Positions 48,901 through 60,399 of a stretch of DNA of 64,000 nt are shown one piece after another. Each line of letters opens with the position of its first letter. Within the stretch, counting starts at the first letter, position 1. The translations under genes and the position numbers were made by a program. The notes beneath the pieces were generated by a model that saw only the letters and a program-made list of their open reading frames with translations, had not been told where the DNA came from and ran no database searches. Source of the stretch: Ciona intestinalis (Eukaryota; Chordata; Ascidiacea; Phlebobranchia; Cionidae); the NCBI RefSeq assembly GCF_000224145.3, contig NC_020174.2, positions 5,288,856 through 5,352,855 on the forward strand, in the 5' to 3' direction.

Positions 48901-51470
48901 GTACAATCATTGCAAGTAACTTATATACGGAACTTGCGTGTTAGTTTTTGGTGAGTGTTACTTTTATTATTTGTCGGATTATATTTATCACTGCGTCTTT
49001 TATAAAGTTTACGAAAAAACTTCCATTTTAGAACATTTAATTGCCTTTAAAAATGTTAACTGGAGTGTTTGAACAAGGTCTGTCGTGTAGAATATAATGT
49101 GTGTATATTGTCTGTGTCTTTGTGGTTATATAGAAAGTACGCCTTTTTTAAAAATATGTTTTGTAAATTGTAAACAATGAATAAAAAGGCGGAGGTGTTG
49201 TTGTTAAACTCAAAGTTTATGTTCACGGTATTTTACTTGTATAAAATTCGCGTGTCGTCGGATCGCTTCTTTTCTTTTATGGTTTCCGACAAAGAACTGG
49301 AACATAATAACACAAGTTATTGTGACGAAGCAAAGCATATCGATGACACCTTGCTGGTTATAGAATTTTCCCGTGGTCGTAATTATGATTGTTTGTTTAG
49401 CAAAATAATTTGACAGCCAGTCTTTGGAACGGCCGGCATGTAAATTGCGCGCAATCACGCGACAAAGGTTTTTGGTATATGGTCAATACAGACGAATTAA
49501 CGTTAAAATATGAAAGTATTAGCGAATGTCAGACGGTGAGGTGTAACACCTGTTGTTTTCTTCGCCAACCGAGATTGTAAAATTTGATTACCGTTTACTG
49601 TCAGATTAAGGAATATGTTGAATCGGACAATTTTATCTTATCAACTATATATTGTTTTAATACATATGGCAGAATGTACACAAGTTTTATGACTTATTTT
49701 ATACTTTATTTTAACTGTTTCGTGCAAACTAAAAATCAAGGGTGTTTATATTTATGTAAAAATCCCAGAACATAAACCTGTTTTTAGTTCCCATTTGTGG
49801 GATTTTTTCTTGTTTGCCGCAAAGAGAGGGTTCCTGTTACTGAGTTACTTGGGCAGGAAGTTTTCGAGTATATTCCGGGTTGCTCCCGCCGGTAACAAGG
49901 TATCCAGTGTCTTGCAGCGCGTGAGAGCAGCGACATTTGGATGCAAACCGCTGATGCTTAACTTTATGGCGAGGTTTGTGCCATGATCCGAGTTATGTCT
50001 CAAAATATAGGGATTGTGTGTTTAATACCAGAAACCTGTTCATTCTGACAATCGGCAACACGTAAACGGCTGCGTTACATGACAGTAAATATGTAAAGCT
50101 AAACCTTTTACCGCAAGTGTGTGTTATATACATACAGAACTTCAAGTCCCTAGCGTTGTTTTGTTATTGTATCCTCGCACTGGTGTCAATCAAAAATCAC
50201 CGTAGCAGATCGTCGTTATTATCGGTTTACAAATACTTGACCGGGTACGCTTATTATTCCCATTATTTCACAACTAGAGCAATTTCCCAACCAATAGTAT
50301 ATGCGTGTACCCATCATATACGTATAGGCGTGGCGGACTATTATAGATTATATGCGCAATGATTGAAGACTCGGTATCAAAATACAAAAAATCGTTCCCA
50401 CATGATCTACTAATCGCATTATTTGTTCACGCTTGAAATTGTTGTTCGTTTATAAGCAACCCGTTTTTGCGGCTTCTAAATTACTTTGGTTTGAAAATCG
50501 GTCTAAAGAAAATCCCGGTAATTAGCCATGAGCTTCAAGGTTCAGTAGGCCAATATATCTAACGATTATTGTGGCGTGTGTGCTGTCAAGGGTAAGCCAG
50601 GAATCAGATTTTGCTCAACGCTAAGTTTAGGGATGCAAGGAGAGAGCTTTGCTGTAATTGGATAACTGTGTTTGGGTCTTTGCGTTCCGAATTACTACAA
50701 AGATAAAAGGAATTTTGTGTACGTTTGGTGCGGCGCCTGTTGGCACTCAAAACCAGTTTCCGTAGCCTTGATTTCCCGGTTTACGTTTTGTGGCATTTAG
50801 TGGCGCGGGTTGCCAAAACTGAGTCTTTGATTACAAAACATTGGTATCCAAGGCACGGATCGAACCCTTGTGGCAGCTGTGTTAAACCATCGGACTTTCC
50901 AGCAATGAAAGTTGCCAAATAAACACCGATGTGGTTGCATTTGATCTGTCTCTGTTTTTGTTTCTGTTTCCGCATAATTGTTTCGAATGTTGTAGTCGGG
51001 AGGTAGAAGATGCTGCACAGTGTAATTTCACACGCACGATTTCAATTGTAACCTTATTAGGCAAATAAACCGTTCCCATTCAACGATTCCGCAGTTGTAA
51101 ACGAAACGCTACAAATATACGGCAATGAATCCCAGATTTCAGCAATATGCAGTTCAACAAAATTGTGACTTTGCCTGATAATCATACAGCAAGTTCACGT
51201 TAGTACGATAATTTGGTAATTCGAAACGGCCATCAGTGTTTAGATTATTTTTAACTCAGTGAACCCGTGCTTTGGGTAACCTCCCGTTATGCATGAGATG
51301 ACACTACTTGGGCCAGAAACTATTCGAAAACAAACCGCTCTCAGCGAAATTAAACTTGTTTTTATACAGACGGTTGTTCACGCCTTACCAGGTTTCGAGT
51401 GATGTGTACTGACACATAAAATCTGTCTCAGCGCTGTCTATATTTCGCCTATATATCGTATTAACACTTT
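42960..51470. other. Repeat-poor intergenic region between the two protocadherins
   Basis: About 8.5 kb with no supportable exon on either strand and no copy of the MITE or SINE family that are common in the flanking genes. A degenerate tRNA-like segment lies at about 50820-50880 on the minus strand. The region probably contains the promoter, 5' UTR exons and enhancers of protocadherin B. Confidence 0.6.
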
Positions 51471-51476
51471 TTTCGC

Positions 51477-51527
51477 AGGTGTGAGTTTGAGTTTGTAGCT
51501 AATATGTGATACAGCTGAAAATTAAAT
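51477..51527 (+). promoter_or_regulatory. Candidate trans-splice or 5'-UTR splice acceptor of protocadherin B
   Basis: A strong TTTTTTCGCAG acceptor ends at 51478, 49 nt before the ATG at 51528, again suggesting either spliced-leader addition or a distant 5' UTR exon. Confidence 0.4.
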
Positions 51528-54500
51528 ATGAGAATCGGAATATTTATGTTGTTCAACATTCTGTGTGGATTATGCATTGCAGATAAACCAATAGTTAAAA
51601 GAATACCCGAAGAAAGTCCGAGAGGTAAGATGAAAACCATTATAACAGACACATATGTGGTAACTCATCCGTGATAGGGAGTTTTATGAAACAAAACATC
51701 CGTGGTATAAAGACTGTTGTTGCCTGTCACGTGGGGATAAGTGAGTTACCTACGTGGTAACTCGTAAGTTGGCACGAGGTGTATGAAACAGAACATCCGT
51801 GTTGTAACGACCGCCATTGCCACGCCATATGGCGATAAATATGTTAGATTTATTTGCAGGAAATTTGTTTGTTTCGGCAGGTACGAAGGTTGCAGACTTG
51901 CGACAGGAAATCGGAGTCTCGTTCCATGGATATCCGAACGTGATGTTTAGAGTCATGGAACAGTCGCTAGAGTTCGGGACCTCGCGTCCCTCTGTAACGG
52001 CACAATCTAACTGGGTAAAGGTGAACGCGAGGTCAGGTTTGATGACGGTGCAAGACAGAATAGATAGGGAGGAACTTTGTGGAGAACTCATCTCATGTGA
52101 ACTCGTAGTGAAGGTTGGTCAAAGCTAAGCAACAATATTGTTGTTGAGCTTTCATGCGAGTTTTATACGCACACTTGACTTCATGCTTTCCAGTTCACGT
52201 GTTGGGTCGGCGCAGTTTTTACAAGCTATTTCTAGACCCAGCTTATTACGACTTTAACTTTGACTTATGCGTATCGAATATAGGGAAAGAGCAAAGTCCC
52301 CGTTTTGTTATTTTATAATTAAAATATTTCTTTTATATATTATTAAAACCATAAGCATGGACGGTTAGTACAGTATAGCCATGTTTAAAATTCAAACACG
52401 TGTTTAAGAAAAACAAGTAATCTATTCGTTTAAAACAGGTGCTTATGCTACCCAGACCCAACTTTCGTTTCATCACGGTTCGTGTAAACATTGATGACGT
52501 CAATGATAACAGTCCAATGTTTACGTCACCAGTCATCAACCTAAACGTGAGCGAGAGCACAGCACCTGGACACCAACTTAACCTAGATAGATTTCAAGCG
52601 ACTGACGCGGATTTGGGTAAATCTGTTCACCGCCTTTTTCTGTACTTCTAATTTATTTTAATTTTTTCAATGAGCTGTTTTATGTGATGGTGTTATTTAG
52701 TTTAATTTGCTGATTGCTGTGATTTTGTGTTATTGTTTTGGGTGCGTTATGTTCCTATTAATAAGTATAATCAATTTTTATTTGGATTTAATGTAAATCC
52801 TATTATTTTAAATAGGCCACATATTTGAATCACGTGTATATAATCTTGTTGAAATAATTCTAAATTTAGTGCAGCACGTAAAATCGACCCTAGAGCAAGG
52901 ACGGTTCACTTCAACGTTAAGAGTTTTCAGCTGATAGTATTTTATTTCAGGAAACAACTCGAAAATCTGGTATTCGTTGTCGCAAACCGAGAACTACTTC
53001 AGGATTAACTATTACGAAGTGAACGGAGTCTCCCGTTTAAGGCTTGTCCTTGGGAATCAACTTGGTAAGTTTATTAGGCGATGGTTTTGTAAATAAAGTG
53101 TCGAACCCTTTTTTTATTTTCAATGATTTTGTAAATGTCGCGGACATGTTTGTTAGAAATCCCAAAGATAAAACCAAATCGATATTTATTTGGCATCACG
53201 TTTTATTGCCGGGCGGGAATTTGTAATACAGCCACTGTGTTGGAGCATATTAATTTGCACTGGTTGAATAAATTAATGCAATCCAGAGGGGATTATATTT
53301 TAGAGTTCTGGAGATTAATGAGTTTTTTATAACGAGACTTTATCGATTTTCTAAAGATTGGCGAATGCTAGAAATAGGTTTGTCGAGGGTTTTATGTATC
53401 AATTAAATTTTTGGCTGAGCTAGTATACAGTGTATACTAATACTATTAATATTATATTGTTTATGAATTAAGAATAAAAATATTGGTTATTTTTTTATAA
53501 AGTATGGATACGAACGTCACGTGTTTTGCTATATACATCGTTTGAATATAAACTCGGACGAGAGTAGCAGAATATAAAAACCTTTCATGTTAGATCCTAA
53601 TGTAAATACCCACATTAAACGGATCGTATTTAAATTCCCATGATTCTTAAATTATGTAAGTTTCGTTTTTCTTCAGACTTTGAGACGACGCGAGTGCATC
53701 GTATGGTTCTAACAGCGCATGATTCGGGAGCTTTGTCCCGGTCTAGTGACGTTGAGGTCAAGATACACGTCATGGACGAAAACGACAACTATCCCATATT
53801 TGAACAAAAGGTGTGCATACATTAAGCTTTGTTTTGAAAATCAGATTTTTTAAAAACGAGAAGTTTGTATACGAAAAAAAAAGGTTTTAGGAATACATCG
53901 GATTTTTTACATATAATTTAAAAATTATTTGCATATTTATGTCATACTGTGGTTAATATTAACTTGTATATTCCTGTTTGTTAGCTCGCACAAAATAAAT
54001 GGTGTAAGTGCCAAACATAAAACAAACGAAAAATATGTTTTTATGCTGTTTACGAATTGTAAATTTATATGTTTTTACGCCAGTTAATATCTGTATGGTA
54101 AAGTTTCTGGTATAAATATATAGTAGGGTGGGGAAGTCGTGAGGATACTGTTTTATATATTTTTTTAATGTTATTTATTCACTTTTTTTAATGTTATTTA
54201 TTCACTTTTTTTAATGTTATTTATTCACTGCCAAATGAGACGAGAAAATAGAACGAAACAATCTCCCATCTCCCCCACTCCACTATATATATTTTATTGT
54301 AATAAACAGTCATAAAAATGTTTTATTGTCAGAGCTATGACGCAAACCTCCGCGAAAATGACCCTCCAGGTCACGTGATTGTCCAAGTTCAAGCCACCGA
54401 CAATGATAGTGGTCGTCGTGGGATTGTGAGGTATTTGATTGGTGGAGAAAATGGTGACGTGGACAAATCAAAATCGTCAATCAAGTGGCCAGTGACCATT

Positions 54501-57500
54501 AACCCTGACAACGGGTTTGTTACACTCCGGGAAAAACTCGACCATAAGAGACATGACGGGTGAGATTGGTTGCTCGTTTTCGTTCTGGATCATTTAATTG
54601 CAGTAGACGGAATACCGAATGTCTAGCTTTTAAAACAGTGGTGTGTGAATTTGAATTTCTGACACTTTTTAAAATAATTTTTCAATTTTGGGGATTAAAA
54701 AATCGTTATTTTGACTATAAGAACAAAACAAAATATTAAATAGAATCAATGACAATCAACTCTTAAACAAATTTAACCAGAATAAATAATTCTTTTAGAA
54801 AATGTGAAGTTTACTTATAAATATTTTTTTTACTTTTTTCCAGGTTAAAAATACTTATTGAAGCTATAGATGGTGACCCTTTACGACCAAAGAAATCAAA
54901 AGTTATTCTTCGTCTTCATGTTGAAGATGTAAACGACAACGCTCCTGTTATTACGATCAACTATATTGTTAATAACGTAGACGATACGGGTACAGTTTAT
55001 CTATGGCTGCTAAGTTAGGACCAAGCGCTACGAAATAAATATTCAATTAAAATCAAATTAATTCTATTTTTAAAGGAGACGGATGATGTCATTTTAGCCC
55101 ACTATATATAAAAACGTATAACAACATCAATATTTCCATAGCTTACGTCATCGAATCTGCTCCAATCGGAACGTTCATAGGTCACGTAAGCGCCACGGAT
55201 GCGGATGAGGGACCTAACAGTGACGTCACAATGAAAGCTGAGACCATCATCCCAGGAACGGAAGAAATTGGGAACTTGACTGGTAGGGTGTCTTGTCGTT
55301 GCTTTGATCATGATAGATGTTTGATTTGATACTAAAACATATAAAGAGAAAGGTCTTCGCATGGCGAAGATAAATAAGACGAAATAGCTCTAGTCTAAAC
55401 CCTTTCTCTTTATATACCACGGGTGTTCTGTTTCATACACCTCGTGCCTGCTTATTCGAAATACCGAACGTATATAACATTATGAGCGGTTATTTTGGGT
55501 GATTTTTTCATGTATTGCTGACAGTTCGGACAACCAATAAGAGCTGCCAAGTTGAAGCAACCTATATATACCTCCATCAACCGAATATATGCGCTTCATT
55601 TTACAATGTATTTATTTATACTTGTGTTTTCACTCGTTTAGTTTAAACTTCACGTTTTAGAGCCTGGGAACTTCGCTATTACAACCGAGAACTTGCTGGC
55701 TACTGATATTTTATTGGACAGAGAAGTAAAAAGTACCTATGACGTCATCATCACTGCTTGTGATAACGGTTCACCCGCGCAGTAAGTTTATTTTGTAACC
55801 TTCACTATAGTGTGCGATGTTACGAAAGGCGGTTGTAAAACAGTAGTTTAGATTTTGCACTTAAATTTTATATATACTTTATCTATTATAATATATAGTT
55901 ATAAAATCAATATATTATTCGTAAATAACGTAAACTTTATTATATCAATGTCTCGTCTGGCATACATGCCTGACAAACCAATTATATACCTTTAAGTTCC
56001 ATACACTTATGTTACTCTTTATGTTCTTATTGTGTAACTATTATATACGTCATTAGATGCTCCAGACGCACAGTCCGTGTCGTCTTGTTGGACGTAAATG
56101 AGTTTACCCCTTCATTCCAACATCCGGACTTTGATTTGATCCTCCCGGAAGACACTCCAATTGGTTCAGTTATTGCTCACGCTTCTGCTGTGGATGGAGA
56201 CTCCGAGAATTCACCAGCTTGGCGGTTAAACGAGGTGTCTATCTGGAATTAATGTAACTTGTTTATGCTTACGTGGTTGGATAAATACAGTCGATATAAC
56301 ACGGGTGTTCTATGTTTCATACACCGCGTACCCGCTTATCCGTTAATTACCACGTATTATTTAATCTTCAATATATTATGATTATGCTACGTGTTCTGTA
56401 ACGTCGTAGTGACGCATGATACCCCATCACATTGCTAGTTTAAATTTCGACCCGTCATTCAAGCATGATTTCCCGTTTGCATAATCAATTTAACCATAAT
56501 ATAAAACACAGGACAACAAGATTGAACCGTCAACAAATGGAAAGGTCACATATGGTTTGTCTTTGGCTAAAGTTGGTGAAAAATCTAGAGGAAAAATCCC
56601 GATCCGTATAAACCATGAAAGTGGCCAAGTCACATTAGTTCGATCTTTGGATTTTGAAACCCGGAAACACTGGAAGGTGAAAATTTCTTCAACCCAGCAC
56701 TTAGAAGTTATATATTGTCCAATACAAAACATACAGAAGAGGTACAAATACTTAACACTTTGTTTTTTACAGTTTGTTATTACGGCAAGGGACGGTGGTA
56801 GTGTACGACGACAAAGTACACGGGTCTTAAACATCACAGTAATCGATGTGAACGACAATAGACCAATATTTACGTTCCCTGAAACAAGCAATACAACGGT
56901 GTTTGCTAGCGTCACCTCGCGGACACCAATTTTCGCAGAAATCCAGGTAATTAGATTTATTTACATATATTTTATTTATGTCTTTGAAAATAGTAACAAA
57001 GATCAAATTAATTAGGAAAGTCAAGGGATTAATATTGTGGCTTCTAATATGCAAGTCAATTTATTGGTTGAAACCCAAGGATATTTTAAAAATACTTTAA
57101 AACTAAATTATTTACATTTCAAAAGGCGGTTGACTTTGATACTGGGACCAGCACCAACATCCGTTATTCATATCGGATCACCCATAAAGATGGTGGTAAA
57201 GTTCGCCACAAGCAATTTTCATCTTTATTCCATCTTAACGCGGTGACTGGACAATTCATCACCAAATTTAAAAGTCTTGACACTCAGAACTTGCTTGGGA
57301 GATATACCGTAACTATATCGGTAAATACATCTTTTTCGACCGACGATGTTGATTTTTCTAATTATTCGCGCTTTGTGTATTAATAAACATGCAGACTCTT
57401 GCAACATAATATCCAGTTTCAATAAAATGAGAATACTTGTTATGCTATTCTTCGTGTTTTTACCATTTTCTCCAGTTGGACGGCGGTATCATGCAAATAG

Positions 57501-60141
57501 GTTTTCAATTACACTTGTAGGGGTATTTTTTCAATTCTAATATTTTTGCTAAATATTTCTTTCTCTACAGGCGAAAGATCAGGGTATTCCCCCTATGACG
57601 TCAACTATAAAGTTGTACATTAACGTCATCAATGGGGAACCCCCACCGGGGTATGTACAAAAACCGAGTTCGCATGGAATACAGAACGATGCAACACCTT
57701 TCTCATCCACACCGTTTCTACTCGCAACCATACTCGGTGGAGTGCTCGTACTTTTCCTCATCATTATTGTAGCTGCTTGTCTTGTTCGGAAGAGGAGCAG
57801 AGAAAGAACGAAGAGGAAAAAAGAGAAGGTGAGTTCCCGAACTAATTACATGTTTCGGACGCATGACTGTGAAGAGAAGAATGTTTTTTGGGCAGCAATT
57901 AAAAATCTGTGCAGTTTTATTAATTATTTACGAAAATACATGCGCATATATAGGATAGCAAAAATTTACAATGAAATTACTATAGGCCTTCACCCTATAT
58001 TAAAAGTATATTAAAATATATAGGTTTAAAATACATGTCTTTCAGCGTTGGGTTAATTCCTCGTATATAGAGAGTAAAAGAGCTACCAATCAAAACCAGT
58101 TGACGAAACTTTTTAATAAATGAGCTCCATATTACATATTGGGGGTAAATCTGATAAGCATGTTTGCCAAAAAGATAGAATATACAAAAAGTTTAAGAAC
58201 CACTGCCTTTAAACATTTATTAACCGCGGACTTTCTTTAAAGGAAGCGTCCTCACCCTCCATCCAGACAACAGCAACCCCCAATGATGACGAAACAACTT
58301 CTTTAACTCGACCAGATCTAAAGTTAAAACTCAATTCACCTTCCGATTCACGTCGTGAGACTGAGAGCACAAACCATTGGTCTCAGTAAGTAAACCAGAA
58401 CTCTAAACAATTAGGAAGATTACATTTTATTTAATACGCCCTTCGCTAGTTTTATTAACTCCCACCTTTTGCAATTTTTTTTCATTATTCATGCCACATG
58501 TTATAAGAATACTATTACGGTTTAAAAAAGAAATAACGTTAAGGTTCAACTGCTTGTATTGTTCATTACAAATATTTTCTTTTTACAGTTTTTGTACAGC
58601 TTAACTTTCTACATAACTTTGTGTAACTTATACGCAACTTGGCACGATTTTAAAACATTTCTTTGATTTCAGACACACCGCTTCAACCCGTCTCACAAGC
58701 GTTAGCTCAACCCCGGAACAACAATGTCGATTATGTGATGGCCCTACCACACCAGGCTCTATGCAAAGATACATTGGTTCACAGAGGCCAAGATATCCTT
58801 CGCTACCTCGAAGGTTTAACCCAGCAGAACACACACGTGAGTTTAAAACGTCGAATGATCCACGTTATGTGTTTGCCATTATCAGATAAAACATTTCTTG
58901 GCGCCATATGCCACACAGTGGTTAGTGCTGGGTCTGCCTTTAGTTAAGGGGATACGAGTGTTCGAGGCCTGACGCTGCTACCATTGTGACATATGTGTTC
59001 CTGGCCAAGACACGGCAATTGTTTCAGTCCAGTTGTCAAAACTCTTAGCCATACATAAAAACATAAAACAAAAATAACCACCCACAAAACTGCAACTGTG
59101 GTAATTCGTAAGCGAGCACAAGGTGTATGAAACAGAACATCCGTGTTATAACGGCTACCATTGCATCGCCCTTAAAAATACCTAATAAATTTCATTCACT
59201 TTCAAAAGTCTCAACGGGAATAAATTATGAAAATCTTTTAGTATACGTTGACATGCGAGATCCCCGCACCCATTCAGAGGATTACGCGTTGCCTGAGATG
59301 CCGATGGAGATGATGGCAATGGGTGATAAGTGCACTGAGTTGTGTAAAACATATGGACACTGTGATACGTGCTGGATGCCAAGCTCAGGTGAGTTTGAAT
59401 TACAGCACGATAGCAATTGATGAAATGAATCAATAAGCGACTTTTTTAAATTTTTTTCGGTCACTTTATAACAAAAATGGGTCACTTTTGAAAATCGGTA
59501 ATTTATTATTTCTTTTCGGTCAGCTTTATAACAAAAATCGGAAGGTTTACAGAAGTAAATGAACCGAAAGTAGTTATAACACGCCCGCGGATAGAACAGA
59601 AATTTAAAAACTGTTCAACAAAAAGCTTTACTGTTACAGTTTAAATTGTAGCGTTAAATTTTCGAAAATCATAGTTCCCTAGCATTTAGTGTAATTAGAA
59701 ACCATTTACTCTATAACTTTCAAAGGTTATCCCGTGGAGCAGACGAGCCAAATTCCAAATGACGTCACAACACCATGGCAACCGAAGTTCTCCGCCACGA
59801 GGAAGGATAGCGGATGTTCTGTCGAAACTATGTCGTCCGCGCTCTCTTATTACAAGCTGACGCGGTCTGAGCAACAGCGACGTCGTAATGATGACACACT
59901 TCCAGACCTTGTAGCGAAGGGGCGTACAGCCATGGGCAGTGACGCTAATTCTTTGATGTCTTCAACAAACTCTTCAGGAGCGTCATCGACACGCACCGGT
60001 GACCTTAAACATACGTCATCAATTCAAAAATCGCCAACTCATCGGGCTTTGAAAAAGTCCAACAGCGATATAGGGTATGAAGCGAAAGACGCAACACCAC
60101 GGCAGGTCGTTATTCCTAATAGCCTATCCACACAATGCTAA
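51528..60141 (+). CDS. Delta-type protocadherin B (six EC repeats, CM2 motif)
   Basis: Eighteen exons: 51528-51624, 51881-52113, 52439-52616, 52951-53064, 53677-53810, 54333-54559, 54844-54989, 55142-55282, 55661-55781, 56057-56234, 56512-56676, 56773-56946, 57126-57320, 57571-57828, 58243-58385, 58673-58836, 59242-59388, 59726-60141; 1,076 aa, phase-consistent throughout. It has a signal peptide (MRIGIFMLFNILCGLCIA), six cadherin repeats with linkers DVNDNSP, DENDNYP, DVNDNAP, DVNEFTP and DVNDNRP, and the EC1 Cys pair (REELC...C). One membrane helix (about 57715-57785) is followed by a basic RKRSRERTKRKK stop-transfer and a ~290-residue tail with CM2 (C-x3-C-x3-GHCDTCWMP, 59331-59381). Exons of 114, 134, 146, 178, 174 and 147 nt match those of protocadherin A, so the two are tandem paralogues. 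The CM1-bearing exon of A has no counterpart, and the EC4 exon is split by an extra intron. For the CM2 exon, the acceptor at 59240-59241 is chosen because it gives 147 nt exactly as in A. Confidence 0.92.
51653..51857 (+). mobile_element. Two SINE-like copies in tandem (protocadherin B intron 1)
   Basis: A first copy at about 51653-51750 and a second at about 51751-51857, each with GGTAACTC, a TATGAAAC block (ACAAAACATCCGTGG and ACAGAACATCCGTG) and a 3' GGGGATAAG or GGCGATAAATATG end. The second copy stops just before exon 2 of protocadherin B, so it contributes sequence close to that acceptor. Confidence 0.65.
54119..54291. mobile_element. MITE-like element, copy 10, with internal tandem repeat (protocadherin B intron 5)
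   Basis: Starts ATATAGTAGGGTGGGGAAGT and ends CCCCCACTCCACTATATA. Its middle carries three tandem copies of an approximately 23-bp unit containing TTAATGTTATTTATTCAC (about 54165-54230), which the other copies lack. Confidence 0.7.
55365..55505 (-). mobile_element. SINE-like element, copy i, inverted (protocadherin B intron 8)
   Basis: Reverse-complement copy: ATGGCGAAGATAAATAAG, then ACCACGGGTGTTCTGTTTCA, TACACCTCGTGCCTGCTTAT. Confidence 0.6.
56285..56365 (-). mobile_element. SINE-like element, copy j, inverted fragment (protocadherin B intron 10)
   Basis: ATAACACGGGTGTTCTATGT, TTCATACACCGCGTACCCGC and TTAATTACC: the 5' half of the element on the minus strand. Confidence 0.55.
58949..59035 (+). 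mobile_element. Second SINE-type fragment with CCTGG-CAAG motif (protocadherin B intron 16)
   Basis: GTGTTCGAGGCCTGACGCTG, CTACCATTGTGACATATGTG and TTCCTGGCCAAGACACGG parallel the fragment at 3030-3115 and include a B-box-like GTTCGAGGCC. Confidence 0.5.
59080..59180 (+). mobile_element. SINE-like element, copy k (protocadherin B intron 16)
   Basis: CACCCACAAAACTGCAACTG, GGTAATTCGTAAGCGAGCAC, AAGGTGTATGAAACAGAACA and ATAACGGCTACCATTGCATC. It sits just upstream of the CM2 exon, where the CM1 exon would be expected by comparison with protocadherin A. Confidence 0.65.
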
Positions 60142-60183
60142 AGTCGCCTCCCAGGTTTTCCATATGGTATACGAGTTGAGATA

Positions 60184-60189
60184 TTTATT
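60184..60189 (-). terminator. Possible poly(A) signal for the GPCR gene
   Basis: TTTATT on the plus strand reads AATAAA on the minus strand, about 210 bp beyond the GPCR stop codon. It lies within the 3' UTR of protocadherin B. If used, the two convergent transcripts overlap at their 3' ends by about 100 bp or more. Confidence 0.35.
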
Positions 60190-60293
60190 TCAACCCAATC
60201 ATACACAACCGAATCCCAACATACCATAGTGCAGTTCCATATATATATATTGATCAACTATAACGCTATTCTCTGTTTGTTATGTTTAATTGC

Positions 60294-60299
60294 AATAAA
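60294..60299 (+). terminator. Poly(A) signal for protocadherin B
   Basis: AATAAA lies 153 bp after the stop codon at 60141. It falls only about 100 bp from the stop codon of the oppositely oriented GPCR gene. Confidence 0.6.
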
Positions 60300-60399
60300 G
60301 CTATTAAATTCAGCTTCGGCAAAATGTTTTTGAACGTTAAAATCAAAGACAAAATGTAAAAAATGCGTGGTAATAAGATACAGCTCTGTCACGCATTCT

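Noticed and set aside
50820..50885. tRNA-like segment on the minus strand (GGGTTCGATCC)
   Set aside because: The T-arm stem does not pair and no anticodon arm can be drawn; at most a decayed tRNA-derived fragment.
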